From Acidimicrobiales bacterium (GTDB taxonomy: Bacteria > Actinomycetota > Acidimicrobiia > Acidimicrobiales > CADCSY01), in NCBI GenBank assembly GCA_030446545.1, contig JAUJNB010000005.1:65519-129518 (forward strand): DNA of 64,000 nucleotides, written 5' to 3'. The translations under genes and the position numbers were made by a program. The first letter of the stretch is position 1, and each line of letters opens with the position of its first letter. Positions 50,040-59,131 of this stretch are shown one piece after another. The notes below the pieces were generated by a model that was not told where the DNA came from, did not search any database, and saw only the letters and a list, made by a program, of their open reading frames with translations.

Positions 50040-51331
50040 CAGCAGGGAACGGCGCCGGCGGACGACCAGGCCAGGGCCGCTTCGAGGAGCCCCTCGGTGC
50101 GGATCGGCCACCCGGGCCGGCGCAGGCGGAACGGCTCCACGGCCAGGCAGAGCAGGGCCATCGAGGTGTGGATGGCGACGAGGTCGGCACGGGGGAAGCC
50201 ACCGGCGGCGGCGTAGCCGCCCAGGAGCTCCCCGGACAGCGCCGACGCCGAGCCCGGCGCCAGCCGTCCGTCGAGCTCGGCGGCCACCAGGGCGGCGAGG
50301 AAGTGGCCCACGTCGGCGGTGGGGTCCCCGACGGCGACGTCGTCGAAGTCGACCAGGGCGACACCCCCGGCTCCACACACCACCTGGTCGGAGGAGAAGT
50401 CACCGTGACGGGGACCGACCGGTCGCGGCCGTTCGTCGAGTTGGCGGGAGAGGGAGGTCGCCAGCCCGGCCGCCGCCGGACCCGACGACGGGAGCACGGT
50501 GGCGACGAGCGAGGCTGCGGCCCGGGCGGCCCGGGCGTCGGCGCCGGGGCGCAACGAGGCCAACCCCGAAGGGTCGGCCTGGTGCAAGGCCGCCAGGGCG
50601 GACCCCACCTCGGCCAGCGGGGCGGGCGGCCGGGCCGGTCGGGCGAGGACGTCGGAGAGGGACTCACCCGGGACCCAGGAGCTGGCCAGCGCCCCGGCCC
50701 TGGGCGCCGTACCGAGCAGACGGGGTGACCGGCACGACGCCGGGGCGGCGAAGCGCAACCCGGCCGCGGCCGCGGCCAGCCGGGACCGCCGGTAGGCCTT
50801 GACCAGCGCCACCGGGTTCCCCTCACCCCGCTCCACCACCCCCACCCAACGCCGCTCGGGCTTGTAGCGCAGCACGCGGGGAGCGGTCTCCCACAGCTCG
50901 GGCGACTCGGGTAACAGGCGACCAAGGAGGCGACGGCGGGCATCCCCGTCACCGCCCTGGAGGCGGCGGGCCCCGGGCAGGTCGCGGTCGCCGGCCCCGC
51001 CGGCCACCACCACCAGCTCGGAACCGAGGGTCACCACATCGCTGCCCTCGGCCTTCCCCCTGGCCTTGGCCAGCTTGGCCCCGTCCCCGCCGCGGTAGGC
51101 CTTGGCGAAGACCAGCTCGGCGGGCGCGTTTCCCGGTCGGTCGAGGCGGTAGGCCACCAGGCAGCTCGTCCCCGGCTTGTAGCGCACGTAGGTGGCGCAG
51201 GCCACGAACGGGCCCAGGTCGGGCCGGACCGGGGCCAGGCGTGCGCCCAGGGCTTCGGGATCGAGGACCAGGGCCAAGCCGGGGACGGCTCGGTCCCGGG
51301 CCACGATGGCGGCGTCAGCCGGTGCCAGCAC
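50039..51331 (-). CDS. APH-family phosphotransferase (sugar-kinase-like), first copy
   Basis: A 430-residue relative of the neighbouring kinase: nucleotide lobe strands AELVFAKAYRGGDGAKLAKA and PVALVKAYRR, catalytic loop HGDFSSDQVVCGAGG (again Gln at the Asn position) and VALVDFDDVAVGDPTADVGHFLA. The two proteins differ widely in sequence, so they are not a recent duplication. It overlaps the ABC exporter by 17 bases and the second kinase by one base. Confidence 0.85.
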   Translation of the reverse strand: MLAPADAAIVARDRAVPGLALVLDPEALGARLAPVRPDLGPFVACATYVRYKPGTSCLVAYRLDRPGNAPAELVFAKAYRGGDGAKLAKARGKAEGSDVVTLGSELVVVAGGAGDRDLPGARRLQGGDGDARRRLLGRLLPESPELWETAPRVLRYKPERRWVGVVERGEGNPVALVKAYRRSRLAAAAAGLRFAAPASCRSPRLLGTAPRAGALASSWVPGESLSDVLARPARPPAPLAEVGSALAALHQADPSGLASLRPGADARAARAAASLVATVLPSSGPAAAGLATSLSRQLDERPRPVGPRHGDFSSDQVVCGAGGVALVDFDDVAVGDPTADVGHFLAALVAAELDGRLAPGSASALSGELLGGYAAAGGFPRADLVAIHTSMALLCLAVEPFRLRRPGWPIRTEGLLEAALAWSSAGAVPC

Positions 51332-53168
51332 GGGCCCTCCTGTCCCAGCTGGCCGCCAGGAGCAGGGGCGCCTCGGGGGCAGCCGGGACCAAGGCCGCCA
51401 GCACGTCTGCGGGTCGACCCTGGGCCACCACCCGCCCGGCGCGGAGGTGCACGACGAGGTCGGCGTCGGCCACGGCGGCTTCGTCGTGGGCGATCACGAA
51501 GGTGGTACGCCCCCGTGTCAGGCGTCGGAGCGCATCGGCCACCTCCACCTCGTTGGTGCGGTCGAGCCCGGCCATAGGCTCGTCGAGCACCACGATGGGC
51601 GCCTGGCGCACGGCCGCCCGGGCGATGGCCAGGCGCTGGCGCTGCCCGCCCGAGAGCGTCGCCCCCCGCTCCCCGAGCACCGTGTCGTAGCCCTCGGGAA
51701 GCTGGGTGACGAAGTCGTGGGCGTTGGCCAGGCGGGCGGCGGCCTCGATCTCCTCGTCCCCCGCAGCGGGGTTGCCGTAGGCGATGTTGTCGCGCACCGA
51801 GGTGGCGAACAACACGCTCTCCTGGAGCACGATGGCCACCTGTGGACGCACCGTGGCCAGCCGGAGGTCTCGCAAGTCGTGGCCGTCGACCAACACCCGG
51901 CCTTCGGTGGGGTCGTGCAGGCGCAGGAGCAGGCCCATGAGGGTGGACTTGCCGGCGCCGGAATCGCCCACCACGCCCACCCGCTGGCCCGGGCGCACGT
52001 GCAGGTCGAGTTGGTGCAGGACCGGCCGGCCGGGCTCGTGGGCGAACGTGACGCCGTCGAAGCGCACGTCGCCCAGGAAGGCGGGGGCCGGGCGGGCCCA
52101 GGACCGGTCGCGGATCTCGGGCACGGTGTCGAGCAGGTCGACGATGCGCTCACCCGAGGCTGAGGCCTTGGCCAGCCGGCCCGTGTACTTGGCCACGTCG
52201 CGCAGGGGCCGGAAGGCCTGCTTGAGGTAGGTCACGAAGAGCACCAGGTCACCCGGCGACAGGGCGCCGGCGAGGACCCGGCGGGCACCGAGGTAGAGCA
52301 CGGCCCCGGTGGCCAGGGCCACCAGGAGATCGGTGGAGCGCTCGAGGGCGGCCGAGAGGCGCTTGGCCTTGACCCCGTCACGCAGGCTGCGGTTGTTGTT
52401 GACGGCGAAGCGTTCCTCGAGGGTGCCCTCCAGGGAGTAGGCCTGGACCACGGTCATGGCGCCCAGGGCCTCGGACGCCACCGACGCCAGCTCGCCCTCC
52501 TGGCGGCGCTGGGTGCGCGAGACGCTGGTGATGCGCCGGGTGAGGCGGGTGCCGCAGACGGCGAAGAGGGGGAAGGCGGCGCTGGCCACCAGGGCGAGCT
52601 GCCAGTCGACCAGGGCCATGACGACGGCCATGCCGATCAGGGTGACGAGGTTGCCCACGAGGGGCAGGGCTGCGGTCACCGTCACCTCCTGGAGGCGGCC
52701 GATGTCGCCGGTCATGCGGGTGAGGAGGTCGCCGGTACGGGCCCGGTGGTGGAAGGCCAGCGAGAGCCGCTGCAGGTGGGCGTAGACCTCGGCCCGCACC
52801 TCGGTGAGGACCCGGTTGCCGGCCAGGGCGAAGGCCACGGTGGTCAGGTACGACGCCAACGCCCGCAACCCGGTGAAGACCACCACGGCCACCGCGGCCA
52901 CCGCCAGGACGGTGGTCGGGTCGGCGACCGTGGCCGGGGGGGGCCGGCCGCCCGCCGCGCCCACCGGCGTCACGATGGCGTCGATGATGAACTTGAGGGG
53001 CCACGGCTCGGCCAGCCGCAACAGGACTTCGAAGGCCAGGGCGACCGAGCCCCCGGCGAGGACGGCGCGCTGGCGACGTAGGTGGGGGCGGAAGCGCCCG
53101 TAGGTGCGCCGCAGCCCGGGCAGGGCCTGGCGCAGGGTGGCAGCGGAGGCGGAGGCGGCGTTGGCCAT
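51315..53168 (-). CDS. ABC exporter, fused permease-ATPase (MsbA-like)
   Basis: A 617-residue half-transporter. Six membrane helices span about 45-330 (for example LVTLIGMAVVMALVDWQLALV); the coupling region is HLQRLSLAFHHRARTGDLLTRMTGDI. The ATPase has Walker A GDSGAGKST, Q-loop VLQESVLFATS, signature LSGGQRQRLAIARA and Walker B IVVLDEP. It would work as a homodimer and export a lipid-linked or glycosylated product. It overlaps the preceding glycosyltransferase gene by one base. Confidence 0.93.
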   Translation of the reverse strand: MANAASASAATLRQALPGLRRTYGRFRPHLRRQRAVLAGGSVALAFEVLLRLAEPWPLKFIIDAIVTPVGAAGGRPPPATVADPTTVLAVAAVAVVVFTGLRALASYLTTVAFALAGNRVLTEVRAEVYAHLQRLSLAFHHRARTGDLLTRMTGDIGRLQEVTVTAALPLVGNLVTLIGMAVVMALVDWQLALVASAAFPLFAVCGTRLTRRITSVSRTQRRQEGELASVASEALGAMTVVQAYSLEGTLEERFAVNNNRSLRDGVKAKRLSAALERSTDLLVALATGAVLYLGARRVLAGALSPGDLVLFVTYLKQAFRPLRDVAKYTGRLAKASASGERIVDLLDTVPEIRDRSWARPAPAFLGDVRFDGVTFAHEPGRPVLHQLDLHVRPGQRVGVVGDSGAGKSTLMGLLLRLHDPTEGRVLVDGHDLRDLRLATVRPQVAIVLQESVLFATSVRDNIAYGNPAAGDEEIEAAARLANAHDFVTQLPEGYDTVLGERGATLSGGQRQRLAIARAAVRQAPIVVLDEPMAGLDRTNEVEVADALRRLTRGRTTFVIAHDEAAVADADLVVHLRAGRVVAQGRPADVLAALVPAAPEAPLLLAASWDRRARAGTG

Positions 53169-54334
53169 CAGGCCACCGCCTCGGCGGGGTAGGGCGACCC
53201 GGCCAGGGCGAGGATCTCCCCCACGACGTGGTCCCAGCTGTGGCGGGTCACCACCAGCTCCCGCCCGGCCCGGGCCAGGGCTCGGCCGAGGCGGGGGTGG
53301 CGACGCACGGAGGACAGCGCGGCAGCCAGAGCCACCGGCTGGCCGGGGGCGACGAGCAGGCCCGTGTGCCCGTGGTCGAGCACCTCGGTGACCTGGCCCT
53401 GGCGGCTCGCCACCACGGGCAGGCCGGCGGCCAGGTACTCGTAGAGCTTGAGGGGCGAGAAGTAGAACCCGGGCAGCTCGGGATAGGGGGCGGTAGCCAC
53501 GTCCATGCGGTGCAGGTACCCGGGCACGTCGTCGGGATCCACCCCGCCGGCCAGGGTGGTGTTGGCCGCCAGCCCGAGCCCCTCGACCTGCTCGGCCAGC
53601 AGGGCCGCGCCGGGACCGTCGCCGACCACCAACAGGCGATAGGACGGGTCGGCCTGGACCAGGAGGGCGAGGGCGTCCACCAACACGTCGAGGCCGTGCC
53701 AGGGCTTGAGGGTGCCCACGAATCCGACGGTGAAGGTGTCCGACGGCTGGGTGGGAGGCGCCGGCGTGATCCGTTGCGGGTCGACCCCGTTGGCCACCAC
53801 ATGGACGCGGGTGGGGTCGACGGCCCGGGGCCGGGCCCAGGCCGCCACCGGTTCGGACACGGCCACCACCGCGGTGGCGGCGGCAAAGGCGGCGCGCACC
53901 GTCTGCTCGGCCTCGTCCCGCCCGATCAGGGCACGGTGGGTGGCCTGCTCGTCGATGAGCGGGGCATTGACCTCCACGAGGCCGGCGACACCGTGGCGGG
54001 CGGCCCACTCCAGTCCCGCCCGACTCCACAGGGAGTAGCGCTCGTAGACCAGGTCGAACGGCCCGGCACCCTCGAGTGCGGCCGACAGGCCGTCGTTGGC
54101 AGCCCGGCCCCGGGCTTCCCGCTCGGCCGGCGCCCCGGAGCCGATCTCCGGCAACCGGTGCACGACGACGTCGGCCAGGCCGGCCGGAGCCGGACCACCC
54201 AACCGGGTGGCGAACAGCTCCACGTGGTGGCCCCGGCGACGCAAGGCCCGCACCACCTCTTGGACGTGGACCGACCCGCCCTTGCGCCCGAAGACGGGCA
54301 GGCCGGGGTCGGCGCACACGTAGGCCACCCGCAT
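53168..54334 (-). CDS. GT4-type glycosyltransferase
   Basis: A 388-residue GT-B enzyme. The N-terminal domain starts MRVAYVCADPGLPVFGRKGGSVHVQEVVRAL with the acceptor-site Gly loop; the C-terminal domain has VGFVGTLKPWHGLDVLVDAL, LLVVGDGPG and the donor motif ELPGFYFSPLKLYEYLAAGLPVVAS (an E-x7-E-like arrangement). The GT4 family transfers sugars from nucleotide donors, mainly retaining. Starts one base inside the previous gene's stop. Confidence 0.93.
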   Translation of the reverse strand: MRVAYVCADPGLPVFGRKGGSVHVQEVVRALRRRGHHVELFATRLGGPAPAGLADVVVHRLPEIGSGAPAEREARGRAANDGLSAALEGAGPFDLVYERYSLWSRAGLEWAARHGVAGLVEVNAPLIDEQATHRALIGRDEAEQTVRAAFAAATAVVAVSEPVAAWARPRAVDPTRVHVVANGVDPQRITPAPPTQPSDTFTVGFVGTLKPWHGLDVLVDALALLVQADPSYRLLVVGDGPGAALLAEQVEGLGLAANTTLAGGVDPDDVPGYLHRMDVATAPYPELPGFYFSPLKLYEYLAAGLPVVASRQGQVTEVLDHGHTGLLVAPGQPVALAAALSSVRRHPRLGRALARAGRELVVTRHSWDHVVGEILALAGSPYPAEAVA

Positions 54335-55611
54335 CACGCCGGCTCCAGGGCCAGGACCGTCGGGGCGGGGGGCTGGGCCGCCCGGTCGGCCCGGCCCGCA
54401 GGAGGAGCGAAGTGGCGCCGGAGGCGGGCGCACTGGCGATGGACGTCGAACTCCTCCTCCACCAGGGCCCGGGCCGCCCGGGCCAGGCGGGTGCGCAACC
54501 CGGCGTCGTCGAGGAGCCGTCCCATGGCGGCGGCCAGGGCCCGGGGATCGCCTTCGGGCACGAGCAGACCGGTGTGCTCGGGCCGCACGGCCTCGGGGAT
54601 CCCGGTCACGGGCGTGGCCACGCACGGGGTTCCGAGGGCCATGGCCTCGAGCAGCACGGTGGGCAGGCCGTCGCGGTTGCCGTCGGCGCCCACCACGCAG
54701 GGGGCGACGAGGGCGGCGGCGCCGGCCACGGTGTCCCGCACCTGGAGTTGGGGCAGCGGCCCCACCAAGCGCACGATCTCGGCCAGGCCGAGGCGCTCGA
54801 TCTGAAGGCGCAGCGCCGCTTCCTCCGGGCCGGTGCCCACCAGCTCGCAGCGCAACGTCCGCCCCTCGGCCACCAACAGGGCGCAGGCCGCCACCAGGTC
54901 GGCGAAGCCCTTCTTCTCCACCAGCCGGCCCACGCCCACCACCAGCGGGGGCCGGCGATCGGGCGAGGAGTACGGGAAGCGGACCAGGTCCAGACCGTTG
55001 TAGACCCGCTCCACCGATGCCGCCGCGGCCGGGAACGAGCGGCGCAGGTGGGCCAGGTTGAAGTCGCTGACGGTGACCGAGGCCGCCGCCCCTTCGAGCT
55101 TGCGCCCGAGGTCTTCGGCGTTGACGTCCTCGTGGAAGATGTCCTTGGCGTGGGCGGTGAAGGTGTAGGCCACGCCGGTGAGCAGTGACGCCAGGCGGGC
55201 CACGGTCGTGGCCACCGAGGCGAAGTGGGCATGGAGGTGGCCGATGCCGTGGTGGCGCACCAGGAGGGCGAGCTCCACCCCCTGGGCGGCGTCGTCGACG
55301 TCGGCGGCCAGCAGGTCGTCCAGGTGGTGGGCCAGGCCGGGGAGCTGGCCGGAGGCGCTCTGCAGCAGGCTCCACAGGTCCGAGGCCCGTCGCCCGTGGT
55401 GGGTGAGGTAGGTCACCGGGGCCCGCACGTCGGCCAGGGCCTCGTGGAAGCGCCCGTCGCCCGGCGGGCGAAGCGAGAAGATCTCCAGATCGGTGCCGGC
55501 CGCCTCGTGGGCCAGGATCTCGTTGAGGATGAACGTCTCGGAGAACCGCGGGTACATCTTGAGGACGTAGCCGACCCGGTTCGCAACGGGTGACGACTCA
55601 GACGGCGACAT
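54334..55611 (-). CDS. GT4-type glycosyltransferase
   Basis: A 425-residue GT-B enzyme beginning RVGYVLKMYPRFSETFILNEI, typical of the WaaG/colanic-acid WcaL-like group. It has HLHAHFASVATTVARLASLL, VYNGLDLVRFPY, VVGVGRLVEKKGFADLVAAC and the donor site GNRDGLPTVLLEAMALGTPCVAT. ATG 55611 lies 14 bases inside the end of the upstream gene. Probably adds a sugar to an envelope or exopolysaccharide intermediate. Confidence 0.93.
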   Translation of the reverse strand: MSPSESSPVANRVGYVLKMYPRFSETFILNEILAHEAAGTDLEIFSLRPPGDGRFHEALADVRAPVTYLTHHGRRASDLWSLLQSASGQLPGLAHHLDDLLAADVDDAAQGVELALLVRHHGIGHLHAHFASVATTVARLASLLTGVAYTFTAHAKDIFHEDVNAEDLGRKLEGAAASVTVSDFNLAHLRRSFPAAAASVERVYNGLDLVRFPYSSPDRRPPLVVGVGRLVEKKGFADLVAACALLVAEGRTLRCELVGTGPEEAALRLQIERLGLAEIVRLVGPLPQLQVRDTVAGAAALVAPCVVGADGNRDGLPTVLLEAMALGTPCVATPVTGIPEAVRPEHTGLLVPEGDPRALAAAMGRLLDDAGLRTRLARAARALVEEEFDVHRQCARLRRHFAPPAGRADRAAQPPAPTVLALEPA

Positions 55612-56833
55612 CGACGACCTCCCGCCGCCAGGAGCGACGTCCCGACGCCATGGTGGGCGCGCCGAGGAGCGAGTCGGCCAGGGCCGGGATCCGGGCCAGC
55701 CCGTGGAGGTCGATACCGGACGCCACGTCACTTCGCCGGTCGCCGCCGGCGCCCAGCCAGTTCCCGAGATGCCGGGGGGTGAGGTGGTCGGGGTGCATCA
55801 TCTCGACCAGTCCCCGTGCCGCCAGGCGCTCGGCTCGCACCAGTTGCTCGGTCCGGGGACGGGTGCGGGGCACGATCAGGGCGCGCGAACCCTGGGCCAG
55901 GATCTCGCAGATGGTGTTGTAGCCGCCCATCGCCACCACCGAGGTGGCCCCGGCGGTGAGGCGCTCGGCGTCGTCGACGGAACCGAGGACCGACATGTCG
56001 GCCCGATCGCCCGCCAGGCGGTCCAGCGCGTGGCGATCCTCCGCCGCCATGTAGGGACCGGCCACCACCACGCCCACGTGGCCCCGGGGCAGGCGGGCCT
56101 GGACGAAGCTGTGGGCCAGGCCCAGGCCGTCCTGGCCCCCGCCCACCAGGCACAGGTCGTAGGGCGGCAAGACTTCGGGGTGGGCAACGGCGGCGACCGC
56201 AGGTCGGCCGTGGCCCAGGTAGCCGGTGTAGGTGGTCCGACCGGCCACGACCGGTGCCATGGCGTACTCGGCGACCGGGTCGAAGACGTGCGGGTCGCCG
56301 TAGACCCACACGGCGTCGTAGTAGTGGGCCACCGCTTCGTTGGCCCGGTCCTGACGCCACTGCCGGCGGGCGGGCCCGGCGGCGTCGAGGATGTCGCGCA
56401 GGCCGAGCACGCAGCGGGCCCGTCCCATCGTGCGCAGAGCAGCCAACGCCGGCTCGAGCTCCCCGGCCGCGCCCCGGGGGACCTTGTCCACGATCAGCAG
56501 GTCGGGGTCGAAGGTGGTGAGGGCGGCCAGCAGGATCCGGGACCGCAACTCGATCAGGGCGGCGAGAGGTGCGGCCAGGGTACGGGCCCGGTAGGTCCCG
56601 TCGAGGTCCTTGCCCAGGGCCGGGAGGATGAGGAAGTCGCCCCCAGGCGGGGCCAGCAGGGTGGCGGTGGCGGGCGCCCCGGTGACCAGCAGGATCTCGG
56701 GGACCGGCTCGGTGGGTCCGGTGGCGGCCAGGGCGCCGGCAATGGCCAGGTTCCGCCGGATGTGGCCGAGGCCCTGGGCATCGTGGGAATACAGGGCGAT
56801 GCGCCGGCGCCGGTGATGGAGATGGAGGCCCAC
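55598..56833 (-). CDS. predicted glycosyltransferase (COG4671, MurG-like)
   Basis: A 411-residue GT28-like protein. The pattern IALYSHDAQGLGHIRRNLAIAGALA, LLIVDKVPRGAAGELEPAL and VVAMGGYNTICEILAQGSRALIVPR matches the COG4671 group, whose donors and acceptors are not known. I choose GTG 56833, with GAGGAG six bases upstream; ATG 56920 would add 29 low-complexity residues coded by two long C-runs. It is the first gene of the glycan operon. Confidence 0.85.
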   Translation of the reverse strand: MGLHLHHRRRRIALYSHDAQGLGHIRRNLAIAGALAATGPTEPVPEILLVTGAPATATLLAPPGGDFLILPALGKDLDGTYRARTLAAPLAALIELRSRILLAALTTFDPDLLIVDKVPRGAAGELEPALAALRTMGRARCVLGLRDILDAAGPARRQWRQDRANEAVAHYYDAVWVYGDPHVFDPVAEYAMAPVVAGRTTYTGYLGHGRPAVAAVAHPEVLPPYDLCLVGGGQDGLGLAHSFVQARLPRGHVGVVVAGPYMAAEDRHALDRLAGDRADMSVLGSVDDAERLTAGATSVVAMGGYNTICEILAQGSRALIVPRTRPRTEQLVRAERLAARGLVEMMHPDHLTPRHLGNWLGAGGDRRSDVASGIDLHGLARIPALADSLLGAPTMASGRRSWRREVVDVAV

Positions 56834-56962
56834 GTCAGTCTCCTCGGGAGGGGGGGAAGGGGGGGGGAAGGTGAACACCAAGTGTCGGCCCGGTGTCTGA
56901 GAGGTGGATGAGGGCGTCATGAGACTCTTCTCATGAAGTGGGTCTCGGGGAAGTGGGGTCGA

Positions 56963-58147
56963 TCACCAGCCCGTGGTGGTGAGGTCCTTCGACAGCGGCG
57001 AGGGGAACCGGGGCCGCACCCGCACCCCGGCGAACCACTCGGTCAGGCAGGCCGCCTCCTCCCCGATGGCGGCCCGCCCATCGGAGCCGACGTCCTCCAG
57101 CACCTGCAGGGTGACCTCGCCGGTTGCGGTCTGGCGCCAGCCGCCCACGATCCGTCCGTCCCACCACACGCTGGCCCCGGCGTTGCCGCTCGTATCGAAG
57201 AGCAGCGGCTTGTAGGGGCCGAGGTACCAACTCCGCTCGAACCAGCCCATCGTCGTGGGGTCCAGGGCGGGCAGGAGGGCGGCCCAGGGTTCGACCGGGC
57301 CGGACCCCTCCAGGTCGTCGGCGAGCACGTACCCCGTCTTTCCGCCGAGATCGACCTCGACCGCGCCGACGTCGCCCAGCGCCCGGCGCACCGCCGCGAC
57401 GGTCGACCCCAGCCACCACTTGAGGTCGACCGCCGTACCGGGGCCGAACACCCGCAGCCACTGCTCGACCAGCCGTGCCACTCCCTCGGCGGGCGAGCAC
57501 GGTGGGATCTCCTCCCCCAGCCACGCCGCCGTGGAGGCCCACCGGGGCCGGGAGGAGGACCAACCGCCGTCGTTCGACGCCCGCACGATGTGTCCGGCGG
57601 CCGACAAGGTGGTCAGGACCCGGGGACCCACCGGCACCGGCCCACCCCAGGCCTTGCCCTCCCCATAGGTGATCGACCCGGCGAGCAGCGGGATCTGGCT
57701 GCGCAGTTCCGAAGACGTGGCCTCCCGCCCGTCGGCCAGCACCTCACGCACCTGCTCCGAGGCCTCGGTCAGCCACCGCTCCCCGTCTCGATGCAGCCCC
57801 GCGGCCTCGACGTCGCGCACGAGCCGGCGGCGTTCGGCGCCGTAGACCCGATCACTGGCCCCGGCCTGGGCGAAGGGCAGGGTTGCCCGGGGGAAGACGA
57901 AGAGGGTGCGACGCATGGCCAGGTGCTTGACCAGCGACCGCTCGACGTAGAGCGCGTGCTCCAGGTCGGGGACCACCATCCCGTCGACCCGGGCCCGGGC
58001 CGCCAGGAAGATCGTCGCCGGGTCGGTGCCGTGCAGGCACACCATGCTCCTCGCCCCCTCCACCACGTCTCCCGCACGATGGCCCGGTGTCAGTCGGTGA
58101 CGGCGGGCCAGTCGGGCCCGGCGTTCCGCGACGTCGAACGTCCTCAT
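56963..58147 (-). CDS. winged-helix DNA glycosylase-like protein (AlkZ/HTH_42 family)
   Basis: A 394-residue member of the HTH_42 (YcaQ/AlkZ) family, which includes glycosylases that unhook DNA crosslinks. Motifs: ARSMVCLHGTDPATIFLAARARV, LVKHLAMRRTLFVFPRATL, DLKWWLGSTVAAVRRAL and a C-terminal DPTTMGWFERSWYLG. The glycosylase-type QxQ motif is not obvious, so activity is uncertain. It stands alone between the glycan operon and the drug-exporter locus. Confidence 0.85.
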   Translation of the reverse strand: MRTFDVAERRARLARRHRLTPGHRAGDVVEGARSMVCLHGTDPATIFLAARARVDGMVVPDLEHALYVERSLVKHLAMRRTLFVFPRATLPFAQAGASDRVYGAERRRLVRDVEAAGLHRDGERWLTEASEQVREVLADGREATSSELRSQIPLLAGSITYGEGKAWGGPVPVGPRVLTTLSAAGHIVRASNDGGWSSSRPRWASTAAWLGEEIPPCSPAEGVARLVEQWLRVFGPGTAVDLKWWLGSTVAAVRRALGDVGAVEVDLGGKTGYVLADDLEGSGPVEPWAALLPALDPTTMGWFERSWYLGPYKPLLFDTSGNAGASVWWDGRIVGGWRQTATGEVTLQVLEDVGSDGRAAIGEEAACLTEWFAGVRVRPRFPSPLSKDLTTTGW

Positions 58148-58232
58148 GGCCCGATGCTGCCACCCGGCGGCTCCGCCGTCCCCGGGTCCTCAGAGGCCGC
58201 GCCGATAGGCGCCGCCGTGGCCCGAGCGGCCC

Positions 58233-58289
58233 GCCGGCGAAGCCGGCAAGAGCGGGAAACACAGCCTCACTCTTGGCGGCGAAGCCGCC
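58233..58289. terminator. two GC hairpins after the ABC permease gene
   Basis: GCCGGC-GAA-GCCGGC (58233-58247) and GGCGGC-GAA-GCCGCC (58275-58289) are perfect six-base stems with the same three-base loop, lying 36 bases beyond the permease stop codon. No T-run follows. The pair may end the minus-strand exporter transcript. Confidence 0.45.
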
Positions 58290-58324
58290 GAGCCTGAGAA
58301 GCGCTTGCCTATCCGCTGAACGAG

Positions 58325-59131
58325 TCAGTGGCTGGTCGAGCGCTTGTACTGGCGCACGGCCAAGGGGACGAAGACGGCCACGATGACGCCGGACCAGATG
58401 AGGGTGTAGAGAACCGGGTGCTGCAGCGACCAGACGTCGGGGGTGGCGGCCGCCATCGGGTTGATGTTGCCGAAGAGCTCCCGACACGCCTGGACCACCG
58501 ACGACACCGGGTTCCACTGGGCGATGGCCCGCAACACCGAGGGCAGGTTCTCGCTGGGCACAAAGGTGTTGGCGATGAAGGTGAACGGGAAGATGACCAT
58601 GAACGAGGCGTTGTTCACGACCTCGGGGCTGCGCACCAACAGGCCCACATAGGCCATCACCCATGAGAAGGCGTAGGCGAAGACCAACAACAGCAGCAAC
58701 CCGCCGAGGGCCTCCCACGGCGAGGTACGCACCCGCCAGCCCACCAGCAACCCGGTGGCGGCCATGACGCCGATCGAGAGCAGGTTGGTGACGATGTCGC
58801 TGGCCGTGCGCCCGAAGAGGACCGCCGAACGCGACATCGGCAGGGAGCGAAAACGATCGATGACGCCTTTCTGCATGTCCTCGGCCAGGCCGGCTCCGGT
58901 GAAGGTGGCGCCGAAGATCACCGTCTGGGCGAAGATGCCGGCGATGAGGAACTCCCGGTAGTTCCCTCCGGGGACGTCGATGGAGCTGCCGAACACGTAG
59001 GCGAAGAGCAGCACGAACATGATGGGCGACATCAGGGTCCACACCAAGATGTCGGGGACCCTCTTGATCTTGATGAGGTTGCGCTTGGCCACCACGGCGC
59101 CGTCGGCGAAGGTGCGAAGCACCGGGTTCAT
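58325..59131 (-). CDS. ABC-2 type exporter permease (DrrB-like)
   Basis: A 268-residue permease with six helices and the DrrB pattern: VAKRNLIKIKRVPDILVWTLMSPIMFVLLFAYVFG, GIFAQTVIFGATFTGAGLAEDMQKGVIDRFRSLPMSR and PFTFIANTFVPSENLP. It pairs with the overlapping ATPase gene (ATGA). The DrrAB group exports hydrophobic drugs or lipids; the cargo is unknown. Confidence 0.93.
   Translation of the reverse strand: MNPVLRTFADGAVVAKRNLIKIKRVPDILVWTLMSPIMFVLLFAYVFGSSIDVPGGNYREFLIAGIFAQTVIFGATFTGAGLAEDMQKGVIDRFRSLPMSRSAVLFGRTASDIVTNLLSIGVMAATGLLVGWRVRTSPWEALGGLLLLLVFAYAFSWVMAYVGLLVRSPEVVNNASFMVIFPFTFIANTFVPSENLPSVLRAIAQWNPVSSVVQACRELFGNINPMAAATPDVWSLQHPVLYTLIWSGVIVAVFVPLAVRQYKRSTSH

Noticed and set aside
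58233-58289. Hairpin pair as a mobile REP/MITE element
   Set aside because: Only two short stems, no target duplication and no second copy seen in the window; a terminator role is simpler.
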